Below, piece by piece: positions 18,211-27,551 of a DNA stretch of 64,000 nucleotides; the stretch's first letter is position 1, and every line of letters begins with the position of its first letter. The DNA is from Legionella saoudiensis (lineage in GTDB: Bacteria > Pseudomonadota > Gammaproteobacteria > Legionellales > Legionellaceae), in assembly GCF_001465875.1 (NCBI RefSeq), contig NZ_LN901322.1, positions 372,001 to 436,000 on the forward strand, read 5' to 3'. A program made the position numbers and the translations under genes. The notes under the pieces were generated by a model. It worked only from the letters and a program-made list of their open reading frames with translations. It was not told where the DNA came from and made no database searches.

Positions 18211-18564
18211 ATGGAACTATTAAATTTACATTCCCTATTAGTATATATTCAAAATGGTGTTTCATTTTGTGGCGTACTGATTATCTTTTTGGGAGTTATC
18301 ATTGCCTTATTTCGTTATTTCTTCTACCTCTTTTACGCAGATTCCGCATACATTAATCAAATCCGCTTAAGGTTAGGTAGAGTATTAACTTTAGGTCTGG
18401 AGTTTATTGTTGCCGCAGACTTAATCGGAACAACTACGGCCCCTGATTATTATTCTGTGGGCATTGTTGCAAGCATTGTCTTAATTCGAACTTTATTAAG
18501 TTATACCTTGAATAAAGAAATAAATGATCTAAGTAAGCAGGAAAATGCTAAAATCCAAGTATAA
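18211..18564 (+). CDS. DUF1622-like small membrane protein
   Basis: The 117-residue protein has three hydrophobic helices (about 17-40, 60-75 and 80-100) with the conserved-looking RLRLGRVLTLGLEFIVAADL segment of the DUF1622 family. AAGGA is upstream of the ATG. Function is unknown. Its stop codon lies inside the first hairpin of the guanidine-II riboswitch, so any transcript of this gene that reads on also carries that switch. Confidence 0.72.
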   Translation: MELLNLHSLLVYIQNGVSFCGVLIIFLGVIIALFRYFFYLFYADSAYINQIRLRLGRVLTLGLEFIVAADLIGTTTAPDYYSVGIVASIVLIRTLLSYTLNKEINDLSKQENAKIQV

Positions 18565-18607
18565 GGACGACCTTATCCATTGTGGTTATCAATTCTGGAC
18601 GGCCAGA
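18561..18607 (+). promoter_or_regulatory. Guanidine-II (mini-ykkC) riboswitch
   Basis: Two perfect stem-loops with ACGR tetraloops stand in tandem, the definition of the mini-ykkC motif: ATAAGG-ACGA-CCTTAT (18561-18576) and TCTGG-ACGG-CCAGA (18594-18607), linked by 17 bases. The gene downstream is a Gdx/SugE exporter, the classic partner. The 3' arm CCTTAT could alternatively pair with ATGAGG (18615-18620), the likely ribosome site, with one G-U, so guanidine binding would free translation. That pairing is inference. Confidence 0.9.
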
Positions 18608-18630
18608 TTATTTTATGAGGCAGAATAAAA

Positions 18631-18945
18631 ATGGCCTGGATCTATTTATTTTTCGCAGGATTACTTGAAGTTGTTTGGGCATATTATATGAAACAGTCTT
18701 CGGGTTTTACCAAACTGACCCCTTCAATTATTACACTTGTTGCTATGGCGTTTAGTTTTATACTTTTATCTATTTCGATGAGAAGCCTTTCTTTAGGTAC
18801 TGCTTATGCAATTTGGACTGGGATAGGCACTGTTGGGGCATTTTTATTAGGCATTGTGCTTTTGGGAGAACCTGCAAATGTGATGAGAATAATCGCCGGC
18901 TTATTAATTATAAGCGGATTAATTTTGATGAAGATTTCGGGTTAA
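18631..18945 (+). CDS. gdx: Gdx/SugE-type small multidrug resistance guanidinium exporter
   Basis: The 104-residue protein has four membrane helices and the SMR Glu in AGLLEVVWAYYMKQS (E13). The neighbouring pattern GFTKLTPS and the WTGIGTVGAF segment match the SugE/Gdx branch, rather than the EmrE/QacE branch. Gdx proteins export guanidinium in exchange for protons as antiparallel dimers. The guanidine-II riboswitch directly upstream strongly supports this assignment. Confidence 0.92.
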   Translation: MAWIYLFFAGLLEVVWAYYMKQSSGFTKLTPSIITLVAMAFSFILLSISMRSLSLGTAYAIWTGIGTVGAFLLGIVLLGEPANVMRIIAGLLIISGLILMKISG

Positions 18946-19007
18946 ACTGAATAGGATGATGCGATACTTATTACCATCAAGTTAAGTTCGTTGACAACCC
19001 TGGGTGG

Positions 19008-19067
19008 GTAGGAAGGGATCCATCTCTTACGTGCTTGGAACCGCACTAGGGATAGATTCCTGCCTAC
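19008..19067. repeat. Short imperfect inverted repeat
   Basis: Arms 19008-19026 and 19049-19067 agree at about 15 of 19 positions when one is reversed, with GTAGG and ATC blocks conserved, and it is followed by AGAATGAC as in the larger element at 14.8 kb. It may be a remnant of a palindromic intergenic element. Confidence 0.35.
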
Positions 19068-19121
19068 ACAGAATGACAAAACTCTTAATCAAAACAGCGG
19101 GAATTAATGCTTTCCCCTCTT

Positions 19122-19295
19122 TTATCTTTTATTGTCATTATCGTGAGAATGTTGTCCGCCTTTTCTTCCAGCTTCTTGGACTGTCATACCTTCAGAGCCT
19201 TTTTTTCTATCTGCATTTTTTCCTGAACTTTCATCATTTCTTTTTCTATCCTCATTAGAGCTTGAACTTTGACCACTTTGATTTGAAGTATTCAT
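19122..19295 (-). CDS. KGG-motif stress-type small protein
   Basis: This 57-residue protein is very polar, with a Ser/Asn-rich start, then MTVQEAGRKGGQHSHD near the end. The EAGRKGG element is the KGG/Con-10-type stress-protein motif, which is also present in the protein at 32999-33220. AAAGGAG lies about six bases before the ATG. Family members accumulate under stress or stationary phase and are probably disordered. Confidence 0.75.
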   Translation of the reverse strand: MNTSNQSGQSSSSNEDRKRNDESSGKNADRKKGSEGMTVQEAGRKGGQHSHDNDNKR

Positions 19296-19529
19296 ACAAT
19301 CTCCTTTTAGTATGTTATGGAATAATTTCTATCCCAAACTAAGTTTAGTTAAGACCGATGAAGCTGGTATCAAGGTTTTCCTTTGTTTTGCTTAGAAAAC
19401 GAAAGGTTCAATGAGAAACTAAGCTCTTAGTTTTGACCTTAGCAAACAGCGAGATTTTCTTATAAGTAGGTAAAAAATGAGGGGGAAGGAAATTACCTCT
19501 GCTGAAAAAATCAGCAGAGGTAGAGTAAC

Positions 19530-20000
19530 TTATTTTTTAAAGCCAACGGGGATTTTCAAATGAATTTGTTCATGAGAACTGCTCGCTACAGTACCATTAG
19601 TAGCATTTGCCAATATGTAGCTGATTGAAAATGGATCATATCCTGCTAGATGAGTTTTGTATTTACAAACTACACCACCATCTGCTGGGTTATACGTTAC
19701 CCCATCGTTTTTATAATGATGCGCATGAAGATTGGTAGGAATGTTAGTTCCAGCTAATACGGGACCCTGGAATAAAGGATAAGTAGGAGCTCCGCTATTA
19801 ACTCGTTCAATTCCAGGACCTGCCAAATAGCTTCCATAATTGGTTACTATTTCAAAACCTTTAGTACCAATGTCTGGACAATCAACAGTAATTTTAACTT
19901 GCTGTGTTGCTGGAGCAAATGGCATGTCTGCAAAAGCAGCAGAAACACCTAAACCGGAAACTAAAAGACCTGATAATATTTTACTTAGTGTACGCATCAT
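19530..20000 (-). CDS. Small exported protein of unknown family
   Basis: The 156-residue product has a signal peptide ending near AFADMP (about residue 25) and a mature part with two Cys (VDCPDIG and VVCKYK). I recognise no named domain. A decayed homologue lies at 38116-38386: the same SG..SGLG, LADMP, CPxIG, AGYDPFSISY and IPVG elements recur, so this is a family with at least two copies in the window. Confidence 0.7.
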   Translation of the reverse strand: MMRTLSKILSGLLVSGLGVSAAFADMPFAPATQQVKITVDCPDIGTKGFEIVTNYGSYLAGPGIERVNSGAPTYPLFQGPVLAGTNIPTNLHAHHYKNDGVTYNPADGGVVCKYKTHLAGYDPFSISYILANATNGTVASSSHEQIHLKIPVGFKK

Positions 20001-20126
20001 ATCTCCTTGTTATGTTAGTTAATTAGTAAAAATTATTATTTCTTACTTCCAATTTGCTACCACGGTACTCCTGCATAATAGTAGGAAATAAAAAAAAATA
20101 CGCAATGTACTACTTACGGCCTTTTA

Positions 20127-20150
20127 CAAAGGGGAACCTTTGATTTTTTT
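20127..20150 (+). terminator. Orphan intrinsic terminator
   Basis: CAAAGG-GGAA-CCTTTG (20127-20142) is followed by A and seven T (20144-20150), a good rho-independent terminator on the plus strand. Both flanking genes are on the minus strand, so it ends no annotated gene and may mark an unannotated short transcript. Confidence 0.65.
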
Positions 20151-20531
20151 ATTGGACCTAAGGATATGAGATCTATTTTTCCATGTGATATTTGCAAAAT
20201 CTGATGGCCGGTGAGATATTTTAGGCTTCAAATGCGTACGAGAATCATGGATCGCCAGGCAGAATCTTTTATTATTCCCAGGTGCATTCGACTACAACCC
20301 TTATTGCTTACCAATTAGTTTTAATGCACTCAAGGCTAAACGCATTAAAAAAGCCATTGAAGAGCAAAGCGTTATAACTCCTGGCAGAATCTAAGGAGGC
20401 AATGGAAATGATTATATTTATCGCGGAAGTAAAAAGTAAAAAACAGACCTATGGGGAAATGGCGAAGAAACCAAAAGGTTCAAAGCGCGGAACCTTGCGT
20501 TGTGTTATTTCGCTTGTTACAACGAGGAACA
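20151..20531. other. Gene-poor stretch
   Basis: I see no convincing gene. Short open stretches exist, but none has a ribosome site and a recognisable product; it could hold degraded coding sequence. Confidence 0.5.
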
Positions 20532-21347
20532 TTATCTTGTATTTGACGCAGGAATCAGGCAATGTAATTGGATAAAATCCATAACGATTTTAACAAAATT
20601 TGGATCCCAAAGGTTGTTATGGTCTTTATTGTCTAAAGCAGCAAAGATTTTAGGCTCATTGGCTTTATTAAAAAGCGTAGATCCCTGTGCAAATGGTATT
20701 AGCTTATCCTCTTTACCATGCAAAATAAGCACAGGAGATTTGACCTTAGCTATTCTTGAAAGCGAATCATATTTATCTGATGGTGCAATAAAAATCCAGG
20801 GATAGTGGTAACGAGCAACTGCCGGCAAGGAGGTATATGGAGACTGCAGGACTAAAGCACAAACGGGAAATTCTTCTGCCATTTTTACCGCCACACCGGT
20901 ACCTATAGATTCACCATAGAGCACTAAATGTTGCGAAGGAATTCCTTGTTGCTGCAAAAAATGGATGGCCGTACGTGCATCAGTATAAAACCCCTCCTCA
21001 GTTGGGCTCCCCTTATTTCCCCCATAACCACGATACTCTAAAAGCAAGACCCCAAATCCAACATCTAAAAATGCACGGGCCAAAAACATACGATAACCGA
21101 TATGCCCAGCATTTCCATGGAGTAGTAATATGGTAGGTTGATTTGTGTGGGCTGCTTTGTACCAGGCAAGAAGCTCGATACCATCACTGGTTTTAAGATG
21201 CAACTCTTGCATGTCCATGGCATGATAAGCTTGCCGCGTAGGCACCTCTTGAGCTGGAAAATAAATTAAATTACGTTGAAAAACGTACATTAACAAAGAA
21301 AGGATAATTAGTGTAAAACAACCAACCTTAAGGATATCTATAAGCAT
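20532..21347 (-). CDS. Membrane-anchored alpha/beta hydrolase (BEM46/ABHD13-like)
   Basis: An N-terminal membrane helix (about residues 5-25) precedes an alpha/beta hydrolase domain: LLLHGNAGH (oxyanion region), the nucleophile elbow YGESIGTG with Ser about residue 145, a later Asp in GKEDKLIP and a His in NKDHNNLWD. These are the Ser-Asp-His triad of the BEM46/ABHD13 group. The ATG at 21347 is preferred to 21356 because AGGA lies eight bases upstream of it. The substrate is unknown. Confidence 0.85.
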   Translation of the reverse strand: MLIDILKVGCFTLIILSLLMYVFQRNLIYFPAQEVPTRQAYHAMDMQELHLKTSDGIELLAWYKAAHTNQPTILLLHGNAGHIGYRMFLARAFLDVGFGVLLLEYRGYGGNKGSPTEEGFYTDARTAIHFLQQQGIPSQHLVLYGESIGTGVAVKMAEEFPVCALVLQSPYTSLPAVARYHYPWIFIAPSDKYDSLSRIAKVKSPVLILHGKEDKLIPFAQGSTLFNKANEPKIFAALDNKDHNNLWDPNFVKIVMDFIQLHCLIPASNTR

Positions 21348-21494
21348 TGTGAACATCCTAAAAAAGTTAACTGTCTTAGTGCTATTTCTTTATTATTGCT
21401 ATTACTCTGATTTTTGCAAGTACTTCACTACACTCAATACATGCAATCATGTTGTATAATTTAAATACAATACTACTCAGGGACGGCAACCACC

Positions 21495-21710
21495 ATGAAA
21501 AAAATAATTTTGCTTTTATTAGTCCTTTTACCTGAACTATTTTTAACCGGATGCATTATTGGCACAAATTCCACGCCCGAATATGTATCACCGGGGTATA
21601 ATGCAAGTCATATTTCATCTACTGGCTATGGTATAAGTGATTATGGCCTTGGATTTGGGACTAATTATAATCCCCGTTATGGTTTAATGGATTTTGGTAT
21701 TGAACATTAG
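21495..21710 (+). CDS. Small lipoprotein
   Basis: The 71-residue product has a hydrophobic leader followed by the lipobox LTGC, so the mature chain starts at the Cys (residue 20). The rest is rich in Gly, Tyr and Asn with no recognised domain. A TATAAT-like box (21455-21460) lies 35 bases upstream of the ATG. Confidence 0.7.
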   Translation: MKKIILLLLVLLPELFLTGCIIGTNSTPEYVSPGYNASHISSTGYGISDYGLGFGTNYNPRYGLMDFGIEH

Positions 21711-21879
21711 AAAAACTCATAAAATAAAAGTCATTTTTTCGCAATGGTCTAAGAATTTTGCAAGATCCTGATACCACATATTCGAATTTTTTTCAATTAG
21801 AGCATTAACTAGGTTGTTCTAAAAAATCTGCTTATATATGATGAAATATGAAATCAATTTCTTGGTTTGAAAATATATT

Positions 21880-23256
21880 ATGGATCTTGACCCACTTATT
21901 TTGTCACGCTTACAGTTCGCCTGGGTTATTGCTTTGCATATTCTATTACCAGCCTTTACCGTAGGGCTTGCTTCTTATATTGCTTTACTGGAAGGCATAT
22001 ATTTTGTAAGTAAACGTGATATTTATTTTCGTATTTCCGGATTTTGGACAAAAATTTTTGCGATCACCTTTGGGATGGGTGTGGTTTCGGGCATTGTCAT
22101 GCCCTTTCAATTTGGCACCAATTGGAGCCAATATGCTGATGCAACAGCCAATGTCCTTTCCCCACTGTTCGCCTATGAAGGGCTCACTGCATTTTTTCTC
22201 GAAGCGGCATTTTTAGGAGTACTCTTATTTGGTCGCAGCCTTGTTCCGCCTTGGGCCCATTTTATAGCAGCGCTGATGGTCGCATCGGGGACGCTTATTT
22301 CTTCATTTTGGATTTTAGCCGCAAACAGCTGGATGCATACTCCAGCAGGTTATTCGCTTATTGAGGGGCGATTTTTTCCAACCGATTGGTTAAGCATTAT
22401 TTTCAACCCCTCCTTTCCCTATCGATTGGCTCATAATGTGACTGCCTTTTATATAACAACAGCTTTAGTTGTTATTGCGGTGGCTGCTTATTTTATTCGC
22501 AGGCAACAATTTTTAACAGAAGCTAAGATCATGTTTTCCATGACCTTTTGGCTCTTAACCATCTTAGTACCATTGCAAATTATCATAGGTGATATGCACG
22601 GGTTAAATACTCTTAAGTATCAGCCGGCCAAGCTTGCTGCAATTGAGGCGCACTGGAATACTGAAGAACGAACTCCCTTGGTACTTTTTGCTCTTCCTAA
22701 TGAAAAAGAAGAACGAAATGACGCAGTCATTGAAATTCCCTGGCTTGGTAGCCTGATTCTCACTCATCACATTAATGGCATCGTTCCTGGATTGAAACAG
22801 TTTCCTGCCGATCAGCGTCCTCCTGTAGCAATACCCTTTTTTGCGTTTCGTGTCATGTTTGGCCTTGGGTTGATAATGTTAGGGCTGGTCCTACTCAGTT
22901 TATGTCTAAGAATCGGGCATCGCTTATATACTCCCTGGTTTATCCGCCTTTGCCAATTTGTAGGTCCTCTTGGCTTTCTGGCAGTACTTGCAGGATGGGT
23001 AACCACTGAGGTAGGAAGACAACCTTGGACCGTTTATGGTTTATTACGTACGGCGAAATCAATTACGCCCTCCTTAACCGGTGGCGATGTGCTTTTCTCA
23101 CTTATCGGTTATATGGCAGTGTACTTAATTATATTTCCTGTTGGCGTTGCGTTAATGGGACGGATCGTGCGTAAAGGGTTTCCAGTAACTACAGATACAC
23201 AATCACCGATTGAAGGTGGCCAGCATAAAAGCCCAATTACTACATTACCGGAATAA
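21880..23256 (+). CDS. cydA: Cytochrome bd-type quinol oxidase subunit I
   Basis: The 458-residue protein has the family's membrane helices, with the first heme ligand at H20 (WVIALHILLPAF) and the quinol-loop segment GDMHGLNTLKYQPAKLAAIE. It is shorter than the 522-residue E. coli CydA; the Q-loop is short, which marks the cyanide-insensitive (CIO) group. With subunit II it oxidises quinol and reduces O2 at the inner membrane at high affinity. It is followed after five bases by subunit II, so they form an operon. Confidence 0.95.
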   Translation: MDLDPLILSRLQFAWVIALHILLPAFTVGLASYIALLEGIYFVSKRDIYFRISGFWTKIFAITFGMGVVSGIVMPFQFGTNWSQYADATANVLSPLFAYEGLTAFFLEAAFLGVLLFGRSLVPPWAHFIAALMVASGTLISSFWILAANSWMHTPAGYSLIEGRFFPTDWLSIIFNPSFPYRLAHNVTAFYITTALVVIAVAAYFIRRQQFLTEAKIMFSMTFWLLTILVPLQIIIGDMHGLNTLKYQPAKLAAIEAHWNTEERTPLVLFALPNEKEERNDAVIEIPWLGSLILTHHINGIVPGLKQFPADQRPPVAIPFFAFRVMFGLGLIMLGLVLLSLCLRIGHRLYTPWFIRLCQFVGPLGFLAVLAGWVTTEVGRQPWTVYGLLRTAKSITPSLTGGDVLFSLIGYMAVYLIIFPVGVALMGRIVRKGFPVTTDTQSPIEGGQHKSPITTLPE

Positions 23257-23261
23257 TAATT

Positions 23262-24266
23262 ATGATTATTGATTTCGTCCCCTTATGGACATTTCTTCTT
23301 GGCCTTGCCATTTTTTTATATGTATTGCTTGATGGATTTGATTTAGGCGTTGGGATGCTGTATGGGCTTGCGCCCAATACGGCGGCACGGAATTTAATTA
23401 TGAATTCCATAGCTCCCATTTGGGATGGCAATGAAACTTGGTTAGTGTTTGGTGGTTTAGGTTTGCTAGCCGCATTCCCTCTTGCATTTTCCATCATTAT
23501 TCCCGCCGTTTATTTCCCCATCCTGGTAATGTTACTGGCTTTGGCATTTCGCGGAGTAGCTTTTGAATTTCGTTTTAGAGATGCAGAACATGTTACTTTT
23601 TGGGACCATGCTTTTTGTTTTGGGTCCCTTATTGCTACCTTTGCTCAAGGCATAGTACTTGGGGCATTTATTCAAAGCTTTAAAGTCGAAGGACGACATT
23701 TTGTGGGCAGCTCCTTGGATTGTTTTACCTGGTTTTCCTTATTTACAGGCATTGCCTTGGTATTTGGTTATGGCTTATTAGGCGCAGGATGGCTTATTTT
23801 TAAAACTGAAGGCACCTTACAAGAATCCTCGCGGCGTCAAGGGCGTTGGTGCTTTATCGGCGTTATTCTGGCGATTATTATCACTACACTATGGACACCG
23901 TTTATTGATGTAGATATTGGTACTCGCTGGTTTTCTTGGCCTAACAGCCTCTATCTTGCACCAATACCAATTATAACCATTGCAATCGCTCTTTTCGAAT
24001 GGCGTATGCTGCATAATCAATCAGAAATCGCTCCTTTTATTGGTGCAGTTGGCTTATTTCTTATTTGTTATATAGGAATAGCCATTAGTTTGTTCCCGAT
24101 GATTATTCCCCATCAATTTACCTTATGGCAAGCAGCTTCTTCCCCCGACACCCAAACCTTTTTACTTGTTGGCACGATGTTTTTATTGCCCGTTATTCTT
24201 ATGTATATTGGTTGGTCCTACTGGGTATTTCGTGGAAAGGTTAGAGCAGATATTGGTTACCATTAA
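23262..24266 (+). CDS. cydB: Cytochrome bd-type quinol oxidase subunit II
   Basis: The 334-residue protein contains the CydB hallmarks LDGFDLGVGML and PIWDGNETWLV, and about eight membrane helices. It starts five bases after the subunit I stop, and no separate promoter is needed. No small CydX-type subunit is seen right after it: the next gene is a ferritin-like protein on its own. Confidence 0.95.
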   Translation: MIIDFVPLWTFLLGLAIFLYVLLDGFDLGVGMLYGLAPNTAARNLIMNSIAPIWDGNETWLVFGGLGLLAAFPLAFSIIIPAVYFPILVMLLALAFRGVAFEFRFRDAEHVTFWDHAFCFGSLIATFAQGIVLGAFIQSFKVEGRHFVGSSLDCFTWFSLFTGIALVFGYGLLGAGWLIFKTEGTLQESSRRQGRWCFIGVILAIIITTLWTPFIDVDIGTRWFSWPNSLYLAPIPIITIAIALFEWRMLHNQSEIAPFIGAVGLFLICYIGIAISLFPMIIPHQFTLWQAASSPDTQTFLLVGTMFLLPVILMYIGWSYWVFRGKVRADIGYH

Positions 24267-24407
24267 GCTCATGGACTACTCCAGGTTGCCCTTAAAAAAA
24301 TAGCCTGTAAAGGCAATAAATAAATGATTTTCTCTAATATAAAATAGAACGGCAGTTCGCTTTTCTTAGTTATTTCTTAGTTAAATTAATTATAAAAGGG
24401 ACATAAA

Positions 24408-24860
24408 ATGACTACACTTGTGGGCACGCAAAAGGAGTTTCATGACGCCTTATATGAACTTTGTGAATTAGATTATGATGCCATAGAAGCTTATAAAGCG
24501 GCTATCAATCGTTTAGAAAATAATGCATATAAGAATGTACTTACCGAATTTCTTTATGATCATGAGCGCCATGTTCAGGAGCTGACCAACATACTGCGAA
24601 GCCGTCAACACCCATTTCCTGATGGACCGGGCATGAAGGAGTATTTGGCCCAAGGAAAGGTAGTATTAGCGAATTTAATGGGTGACCGTGCAATCCTTAA
24701 GGCAATGGTGTCAAATGAGGTAGACACGAATACAGCCTATGAGCGCGTCAATAATTACAGTGATATTTGGCCTGACGCATTAGCAATTTTGCAACGTGGT
24801 TTAGAAGATGAGCGAAGACACAAGCAATGGTTAGAGTCAACGCTGGAGAAAACGCAATAA
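24408..24860 (+). CDS. Ferritin-like four-helix protein (DUF2383/PA2169 type)
   Basis: This 150-residue protein is all helical, with a E-D-H pattern spread over four helices (ELDYDAIEAY, FLYDHERHVQEL, NEVDTNTAY, LEDERRHKQWLE), the arrangement of the DUF2383 ferritin-like family. These are thought to be stress-linked di-iron proteins. It has an A-rich ribosome-site region with GGGA upstream and is monocistronic. Confidence 0.75.
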   Translation: MTTLVGTQKEFHDALYELCELDYDAIEAYKAAINRLENNAYKNVLTEFLYDHERHVQELTNILRSRQHPFPDGPGMKEYLAQGKVVLANLMGDRAILKAMVSNEVDTNTAYERVNNYSDIWPDALAILQRGLEDERRHKQWLESTLEKTQ

Positions 24861-24931
24861 AAAGATACCTAGTAAGGGGATGATTTTGCCTAAGCAAAAT
24901 CTCCCCACTTTTTGAAGATATAAGACAAACT

Positions 24932-25093
24932 TTATAAGGGGATACATGGATCAGTTTTACACTCTTCACTAGGCTCCACCTCACGTAATGATAATTCATT
25001 TTTTATTAGGTATTTTTTTAAGAGATACAGCACAATTCCCTCTATTTTATCATCGGTATTTTCAAATGAGCCCTCTGTATTTTTATTATCCAT
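24932..25093 (-). CDS. Small acidic protein of unknown family
   Basis: This 53-residue product has an acidic start, a short helical centre (IEGIVLYLLKKYLI) and a tail with two Cys. GAAAGGAG precedes the ATG by six bases, which is the main support for it being real. I recognise no family. Confidence 0.5.
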   Translation of the reverse strand: MDNKNTEGSFENTDDKIEGIVLYLLKKYLIKNELSLREVEPSEECKTDPCIPL

Positions 25094-25277
25094 AATCACT
25101 CCTTTCAGTAATGACCTAATCCAGTATTTATTGGCGTTGCAAGTTTAGTTTTTAATTATTTTTTAACAATTCCGATCTTCCCTAATATCAATTGGAAAAA
25201 TAGTATGTTTCAAAAACTTTAATTTTTATGAACTAACCTATGATTAACTAAACATTTAATTAAAGGGAGCTAATTAA

Positions 25278-26567
25278 ATGAATACCCATATTCAAACTAA
25301 ATTAGTGGCTGTGTTGAATCATGCCCTTATACCTCTAAAGGAACAAGATGAATCTTTTCAACATTTGATTAGCAAAATAGGAGATGCTCGATTTGTACTG
25401 ATTGGCGAAGCAAGTCATGGTACCCAAGAATTTTATCAAGCACGCATTAAAATAACGCAGCAACTAATTAAGGAACATGGTTTCATGGCGGTTGCTATAG
25501 AGGGCGACTGGCCAGATGCTTATAAGGTCCATCGTTATTTACACGGCGAGGGGAGCAAAAAAGATCCGATAAAAGCCTTAGATAAATTTCAACGCTTCCC
25601 TACTTGGATGTGGCGCAATACAACGATTCCTCCTTTTATTTCTTGGCTTCGTGAGCATAATGATGCGCTTGACCCTAAGCAAAAAATCGGATTTTATGGA
25701 CTTGACTTGTATAGTTTAAATTCATCCATGCATGCAGTAATTGATTTTCTCATGCAGATAAATCCAGAGGCAGCTGAGCAAGCTAAAAAACGCTATGCCT
25801 GTTTTGACCATACCGGAACAGATCCACAGTTGTATGGCTATTTAATCAAGAAGGGTGTAAAAAAATCCTGCCTTAATGAAGCTGTGGCAGAATTAGTCGA
25901 ATTACAGCATCAGGAATTTAAGTATACCCAGGATGGAGCAACACAAGACGACTATTTTTTTGCAACGCAAAACGCACGTTTAGTAAAAAACGCCGAGCAT
26001 TATTATCGAACCATGCTTGATGGTTATGTCCCCTCCTGGAACATCAGGGATCAGCATATGGCAGAAACCCTCAATGTTTTAGCGGATCATTTAGAACAGC
26101 GCTTTGATAAACCCGCTAAAATAATTGTCTGGGCACATAACTCTCACGTGGGTGACGCACGAGCAACAGAAATGGGCTCAAGAGGCGAATTAAATCTGGG
26201 ACAATTGGTACGGGAACAACATAATGGCCATACCTATTCCATCGGTTTTTCTACTTATGAGGGTTATGTGACCGCAGCATCAAATTGGGATGAACCCGCG
26301 GAACGAAAGCAAGTGATTCCTGCTTTCCCTGGGAGTTACGAAGAACTATTTCATGAGGCGGACTCAAAGCATTTCCTTTTGGATTTAGAAGACAGCCCCA
26401 AGCTTGAATACTTTTTTAAAGTTCCTCGCTTACAACGAGCAATTGGAGTGATTTATCGCCCTGATACAGAGCGCTTTAGTCATTATTTTTTTACTTATTT
26501 ACCTTATCAATTTGATTCTATCATTCATTTTGATAAAACCAACGCTTTAGAACCATTGGATACCTAG
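25278..26567 (+). CDS. Erythromycin esterase family protein
   Basis: The 429-residue length and motifs fit the family: IGEASHGTQEFY near residue 42-53 (E44 and H47), EGDWPDAY, and HNSHVGDARATEMG near 280-295, with Glu and His forming the metal-independent active site. Family members include true macrolide esterases (EreA-like) and many of unknown function, so resistance is not implied. GGGAG is upstream of the ATG. It sits alone between the small acidic gene and the YihY gene. Confidence 0.88.
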   Translation: MNTHIQTKLVAVLNHALIPLKEQDESFQHLISKIGDARFVLIGEASHGTQEFYQARIKITQQLIKEHGFMAVAIEGDWPDAYKVHRYLHGEGSKKDPIKALDKFQRFPTWMWRNTTIPPFISWLREHNDALDPKQKIGFYGLDLYSLNSSMHAVIDFLMQINPEAAEQAKKRYACFDHTGTDPQLYGYLIKKGVKKSCLNEAVAELVELQHQEFKYTQDGATQDDYFFATQNARLVKNAEHYYRTMLDGYVPSWNIRDQHMAETLNVLADHLEQRFDKPAKIIVWAHNSHVGDARATEMGSRGELNLGQLVREQHNGHTYSIGFSTYEGYVTAASNWDEPAERKQVIPAFPGSYEELFHEADSKHFLLDLEDSPKLEYFFKVPRLQRAIGVIYRPDTERFSHYFFTYLPYQFDSIIHFDKTNALEPLDT

Positions 26568-26628
26568 CTTACTTGTTTTATATTTAATAATTGAATGGTA
26601 TAAAAAACTACTCCTTAAGCGAAACATT

Positions 26629-27462
26629 ATGACCTTAAAATTCGGCTGGCTACACGAACTATATACCAATTGGCAAAACGACCGCATATCAAGTCTTGCT
26701 GCCGCTCTTGCTTATTATACTTTATTTTCTCTAGCGCCAATTTTATTGATTTGTATTTCAGTAGTAGGCGCCTTATTTGGCGAAGATGCGGCACGAGGGC
26801 AAATATTAGGGCAGATTAATTCCTTATTAGGAGAACAAGCTGCTTTGCAAATCCAGGAAATGATAAAAAACGCCAATCATCCTTCTACCGCCTTCATTGC
26901 TCGAATTTTCAGTATTATTATTTTATTATTTAGTGCCTCACGAGTTTTTAGTTCAATTCAAGAAGGGTTAAATATCATTTGGGGTGTGCAATCTAATCCC
27001 AATAAAAAATGGTTTGCGGTGGTAAAAAATCAATTCTCATCTTTTGCGATGATTTTGATTTTTGCTTTTTTGCTATTTACGTCCTTAGTCTTAAGTGCTG
27101 CGTTAGCGGTTTTAAGTAGCCATATTGATTATTTTGTTGGTGCAAGTATCTTTATTGAACTCGTGATGAGTTACTCTTTTTCTTTTTTATTAGTCACCTT
27201 ACTCTTTGCCATGATGTTTAAAAATTTGCCTGAGATTGAACTTAAATGGAGTGATGTGTGGGTAGGTGCTTTAATTACCGCCTTATTATTTAGTTTGGGG
27301 AAAATAGCTATTGGTTTTTATTTAAATAAAGCTCAGATTGCTTCGGTATTTGGGGCAGCAAGCTCGATTATTGTGTTGTTAATATGGGTTTATTACTCGG
27401 CACAAATTTTCTTTATTGGGGCAGAAATAACTAAAATTTATACGAGCCATCGCTCTTCTTAG
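26629..27462 (+). CDS. YihY/BrkB family membrane protein
   Basis: Six hydrophobic segments and the family pattern SLAAALAYYTLFSLAPILL near the start, then FGAASSIIVLLIWVYYSAQIF and GAEIT at the end, match the YihY/virulence-factor-BrkB family. The role is unclear; it was once misnamed as RNase BN. Confidence 0.92.
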   Translation: MTLKFGWLHELYTNWQNDRISSLAAALAYYTLFSLAPILLICISVVGALFGEDAARGQILGQINSLLGEQAALQIQEMIKNANHPSTAFIARIFSIIILLFSASRVFSSIQEGLNIIWGVQSNPNKKWFAVVKNQFSSFAMILIFAFLLFTSLVLSAALAVLSSHIDYFVGASIFIELVMSYSFSFLLVTLLFAMMFKNLPEIELKWSDVWVGALITALLFSLGKIAIGFYLNKAQIASVFGAASSIIVLLIWVYYSAQIFFIGAEITKIYTSHRSS

Positions 27463-27479
27463 CGTTTGCGGCAAAGAAT

Positions 27480-27522
27480 CTCCTGAATGTGGCACGCATC
27501 AACTCCGCAGTCCATTCAGGAG
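27480..27522. terminator. Stem-loop between convergent genes
   Basis: CTCCTGAATG and CATTCAGGAG form a perfect 10-bp stem around a 23-base loop, right after the YihY stop and before the 3' end of the dehydrogenase on the other strand. It may serve both genes. Confidence 0.55.
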
Positions 27523-27551
27523 TTTCCTCGCGTTTCTTGCGATGGTGTACC

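Noticed and set aside
18029-18211. 60-codon plus-strand ORF before DUF1622
   Set aside because: It overlaps the hairpin behind the VOC gene and has no ribosome site or known motif.
20151-20531. Fragment of a coding gene in the gap before the hydrolase
   Set aside because: Several frames are open for 50-100 codons, but none gave a recognisable protein and no start site was clear.
25278-26567. Macrolide resistance gene
   Set aside because: The family includes many members without macrolide esterase activity, so resistance cannot be claimed from the motif alone.
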